Shown one piece after another: positions 14,442-14,658 of a DNA stretch of 14,658 nucleotides. The stretch is from DATKKX01 sp035542775 (GTDB lineage Bacteria; Planctomycetota; Phycisphaerae; UBA1845; UTPLA1). The DNA lies in assembly GCA_035542775.1 (NCBI GenBank), contig DATKKX010000079.1, positions 1 to 14,658 on the forward strand, written 5' to 3'. Each line of letters starts with the position of its first letter. Within the stretch, counting starts at the first letter, position 1. Under the pieces are notes generated by a model. It was not told the DNA's origin and did not search any database. It saw only the letters and a program-made list of their open reading frames with translations. A program made the translations under genes and the position numbers.

Positions 14442-14658
14442 TCACTTTTCGCCCACGCCCGCCGCAATATCACGCCGAAAATACGCTCCCTCAAAACCGA
14501 TCCGCTCCACCGCCGCATACGCCCTCGACCGGGCGTCCTCCATCGTCGCCCCGAGCGCGGTCACGCCCAATACCCGTCCGCCCGACGTGACGACCTCGTC
14601 CCCGTGAAGCTTGGTACCCGCGTGGAAGACCTGCACGTCCTCCTGGCGGGATGCCTTC
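14442..14658 (-). CDS. purD: Phosphoribosylamine-glycine ligase (GAR synthetase), C-terminal part
   Basis: Partial gene: the window holds only the last 71 residues or so and the 5' part lies beyond 14658. The visible sequence includes VQVFHAGTKL, then SGGRVLGVTALG, and IGFEGAYFRRDIAAG near the end. This is the signature C-terminal segment of PurD, the second enzyme of de novo purine synthesis, an ATP-grasp ligase joining phosphoribosylamine and glycine. The frame is open to the window edge and the apparent internal start is a valine codon, not the real start. murD follows after 57 bases in the same direction, so they may share a transcript although their pathways differ. Confidence 0.9.
   Translation of the reverse strand, partial: KASRQEDVQVFHAGTKLHGDEVVTSGGRVLGVTALGATMEDARSRAYAAVERIGFEGAYFRRDIAAGVGEK

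Noticed and set aside
14442..14636. A complete small gene starting at 14636.
   Set aside because: The apparent start is an internal valine codon; the frame continues upstream to the window edge and matches the PurD C-terminus, so it is a truncated purD.

Overview
The window is GC-rich, gene-dense bacterial chromosome. Everything recognisable is housekeeping or cell-envelope in character, with no rRNA, tRNA, IS element, phage gene or CRISPR array. I infer a planctomycete-type bacterium, possibly an uncultured lineage. The reasons are the four-repeat Trp/Gly/Arg protein at 1464-2399, whose repeat I remember from planctomycete proteomes; the large class-I-signal pseudopilin with a 'FYDGHVD' C-terminal motif; and TTG starts and Shine-Dalgarno-poor starts mixed with good ones. 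This assignment is from memory of families, not from a search.

Layout: (1) 95-2399, plus strand: serS (seryl-tRNA synthetase), then 22 bases later the repeat protein of unknown function. (2) 2507-3837, minus strand: a two-gene nucleotidyltransferase module (small partner 3604-3837, overlapping NTase-fold protein 3159-3641), then a 391-base gap and a small lipoprotein (2507-2767) with a hairpin-containing leader. (3) 3957-7274, plus strand: recQ, apparently from a leaderless promoter, then a DUF3788-like protein and a DUF4440/SnoaL-like lipoprotein. (4) 7342-8861, minus strand: a membrane-anchored zinc-ribbon protein and a Cys-rich pseudopilin as a two-gene operon, preceded by about 300 bases of hairpin-rich leader. 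(5) 9574-10713, plus strand: a PilT-like ATPase, divergent from the pseudopilin operon across a 712-base non-coding stretch. (6) 10781-14658, minus strand: the 3' end of purD, then murD, then a CoA-transferase/GNAT fusion with its own promoter.

How the parts relate: the pseudopilin operon and the PilT-like ATPase plausibly serve one type IV pilus or type II secretion-like machine. purD and murD lie in tandem in the same direction and may be co-transcribed, with a weak terminator after murD. The CoA-transferase/GNAT gene has a sigma70-like promoter whose predicted transcript begins in a hairpin. The best candidates for something undescribed are the structured leader upstream of the zinc-ribbon/pseudopilin operon, the NTase two-gene module, and the repeat protein downstream of serS.
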